A DNA stretch of 5,201 bases, from contig JBATWQ010000388.1 of the NCBI GenBank assembly GCA_049672765.1, positions 1 through 5,201 on the forward strand, in the 5' to 3' direction. The stretch comes from JAGQSZ01 sp049672765. GTDB lineage: Bacteria; Actinomycetota; Acidimicrobiia; Acidimicrobiales; Microtrichaceae. Position numbers and translations under genes: made by a program. The notes under the pieces are model-generated. The model saw only the letters and a program-made list of their open reading frames with translations, had not been told where the DNA came from and did no database searches. This document shows positions 4,775 to 5,201 of the stretch, piece by piece; positions within the stretch are counted from its first letter, which is position 1; the number at the start of each line of letters is the position of its first letter.

Positions 4775-5201
4775 TCGAACCGCTGGTGCTTGGCGAGTAC
4801 GAGACGCGCACCTTTGCGCTCACGAAGCGCCAAGCACAGGCGCTGCGCGATTCCGACGGCAGTCGGCTCCGGGTCGGGCTCGGCGCGACCGACGGCACCT
4901 ACGAAATCTCCGCTGACTCCTACGTCGGTACGGTCGTGACACCCGAAGTGTCGGTGCTCATCCGACCGAAGGTGCCGCTGCACAACCTGTTCCATCTCCT
5001 AGGTGTCGCACCGCCGACGCTCGCTGGCCAGCAGTTCAACTTTGCGGTCGACCGTGACCTGCTGGTGATCATGGCATCAGTGTTCGCGCACTCTGTGGAC
5101 CGAGCGACGATGCGCGGCGTGCTGCGCGGCTATCGCCACACCGAAGAGCGGTTGCTCTCGCCCCGGGGGCGCATCGACATCGTCGAACAGATGCGACGAC
5201 C
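4771..5201 (+). CDS. mcrC: McrC, 5-methylcytosine restriction system nuclease subunit, N-terminal part (runs off window)
   Basis: The GTG at 4771 overlaps the mcrB TGA (GTGA, 4 nt) and the frame stays open to the right edge, giving 143 residues. The N-terminal pattern fits McrC: an initial beta-rich region with VSVLIRPKVPLHNLFHLLG (60-78), then ATMRGVLRGYRHTEERLLSPRGRIDIVEQMRR (112-143), where the RG-L-RGY...E--L-SPRGRID motif is the family hallmark. In E. coli, McrC binds the McrB hexamer, stimulates its GTPase and carries the PD-(D/E)xK nuclease in its C-terminal half. That half would lie beyond the window, so integrity of the nuclease cannot be assessed. Coupled translation with mcrB fits fixed stoichiometry in one complex. 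Full-length relatives are about 350-450 residues, so about a third is seen. Confidence 0.9.
   Translation, partial: MIEPLVLGEYETRTFALTKRQAQALRDSDGSRLRVGLGATDGTYEISADSYVGTVVTPEVSVLIRPKVPLHNLFHLLGVAPPTLAGQQFNFAVDRDLLVIMASVFAHSVDRATMRGVLRGYRHTEERLLSPRGRIDIVEQMRR

Overview
The window comes from a high-GC genome whose codon use favours G/C third positions. GTG starts, GTGA stop/start overlaps and a probably leaderless antitoxin gene fit an actinobacterium or a relative such as Acidimicrobiia. This is inferred from composition and gene style, and no taxonomic marker is present. All recognisable genes lie on the + strand. The content (a kinase end, two toxin-antitoxin modules and a McrBC-type restriction system) is typical of a defence or accessory island.

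Layout: (1) 1-338 is the C-terminal part of a Ser/Thr protein-kinase-like gene that starts before the window. (2) 411-1120 is a complete type II toxin-antitoxin operon: a perfect 9+9 bp palindrome over a -10-like box, a Phd/YefM-type antitoxin, and a PIN-domain (VapC-type) toxin whose start overlaps the antitoxin stop by 4 nt. (3) 1163-1940 is a patchwork. Two diverged direct-repeat copies exactly 695 bp apart (83 bp, about 87 % identical; the inner 71 bp about 90 %) bracket a damaged higBA-like module. The HigB/RelE-type toxin has lost about its first 38 residues, its HigA antitoxin is intact, and a 34-codon ORF that looks like the start of a cut-off gene overlaps the higA stop. (4) 1931-4774 is a long McrB-type AAA+ NTPase gene, overlapped by 4 nt by (5) the 5' part of mcrC, which runs off the right edge.

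How the genes may work together: VapBC is a self-contained, probably autoregulated RNase toxin system. McrB (motor) and McrC (nuclease partner) should form a type IV, modification-dependent or related DNA restriction complex. The most unusual feature is the repeat. Its downstream copy supplies the leader, ribosome-binding site and first three codons of mcrB, and its upstream copy supplies the same elements in front of the truncated higB. The two transcription units may therefore share control, possibly by the HigA repressor. The repeat also records a duplication, recombination or deletion event that joined or separated the toxin-antitoxin module and the restriction system.
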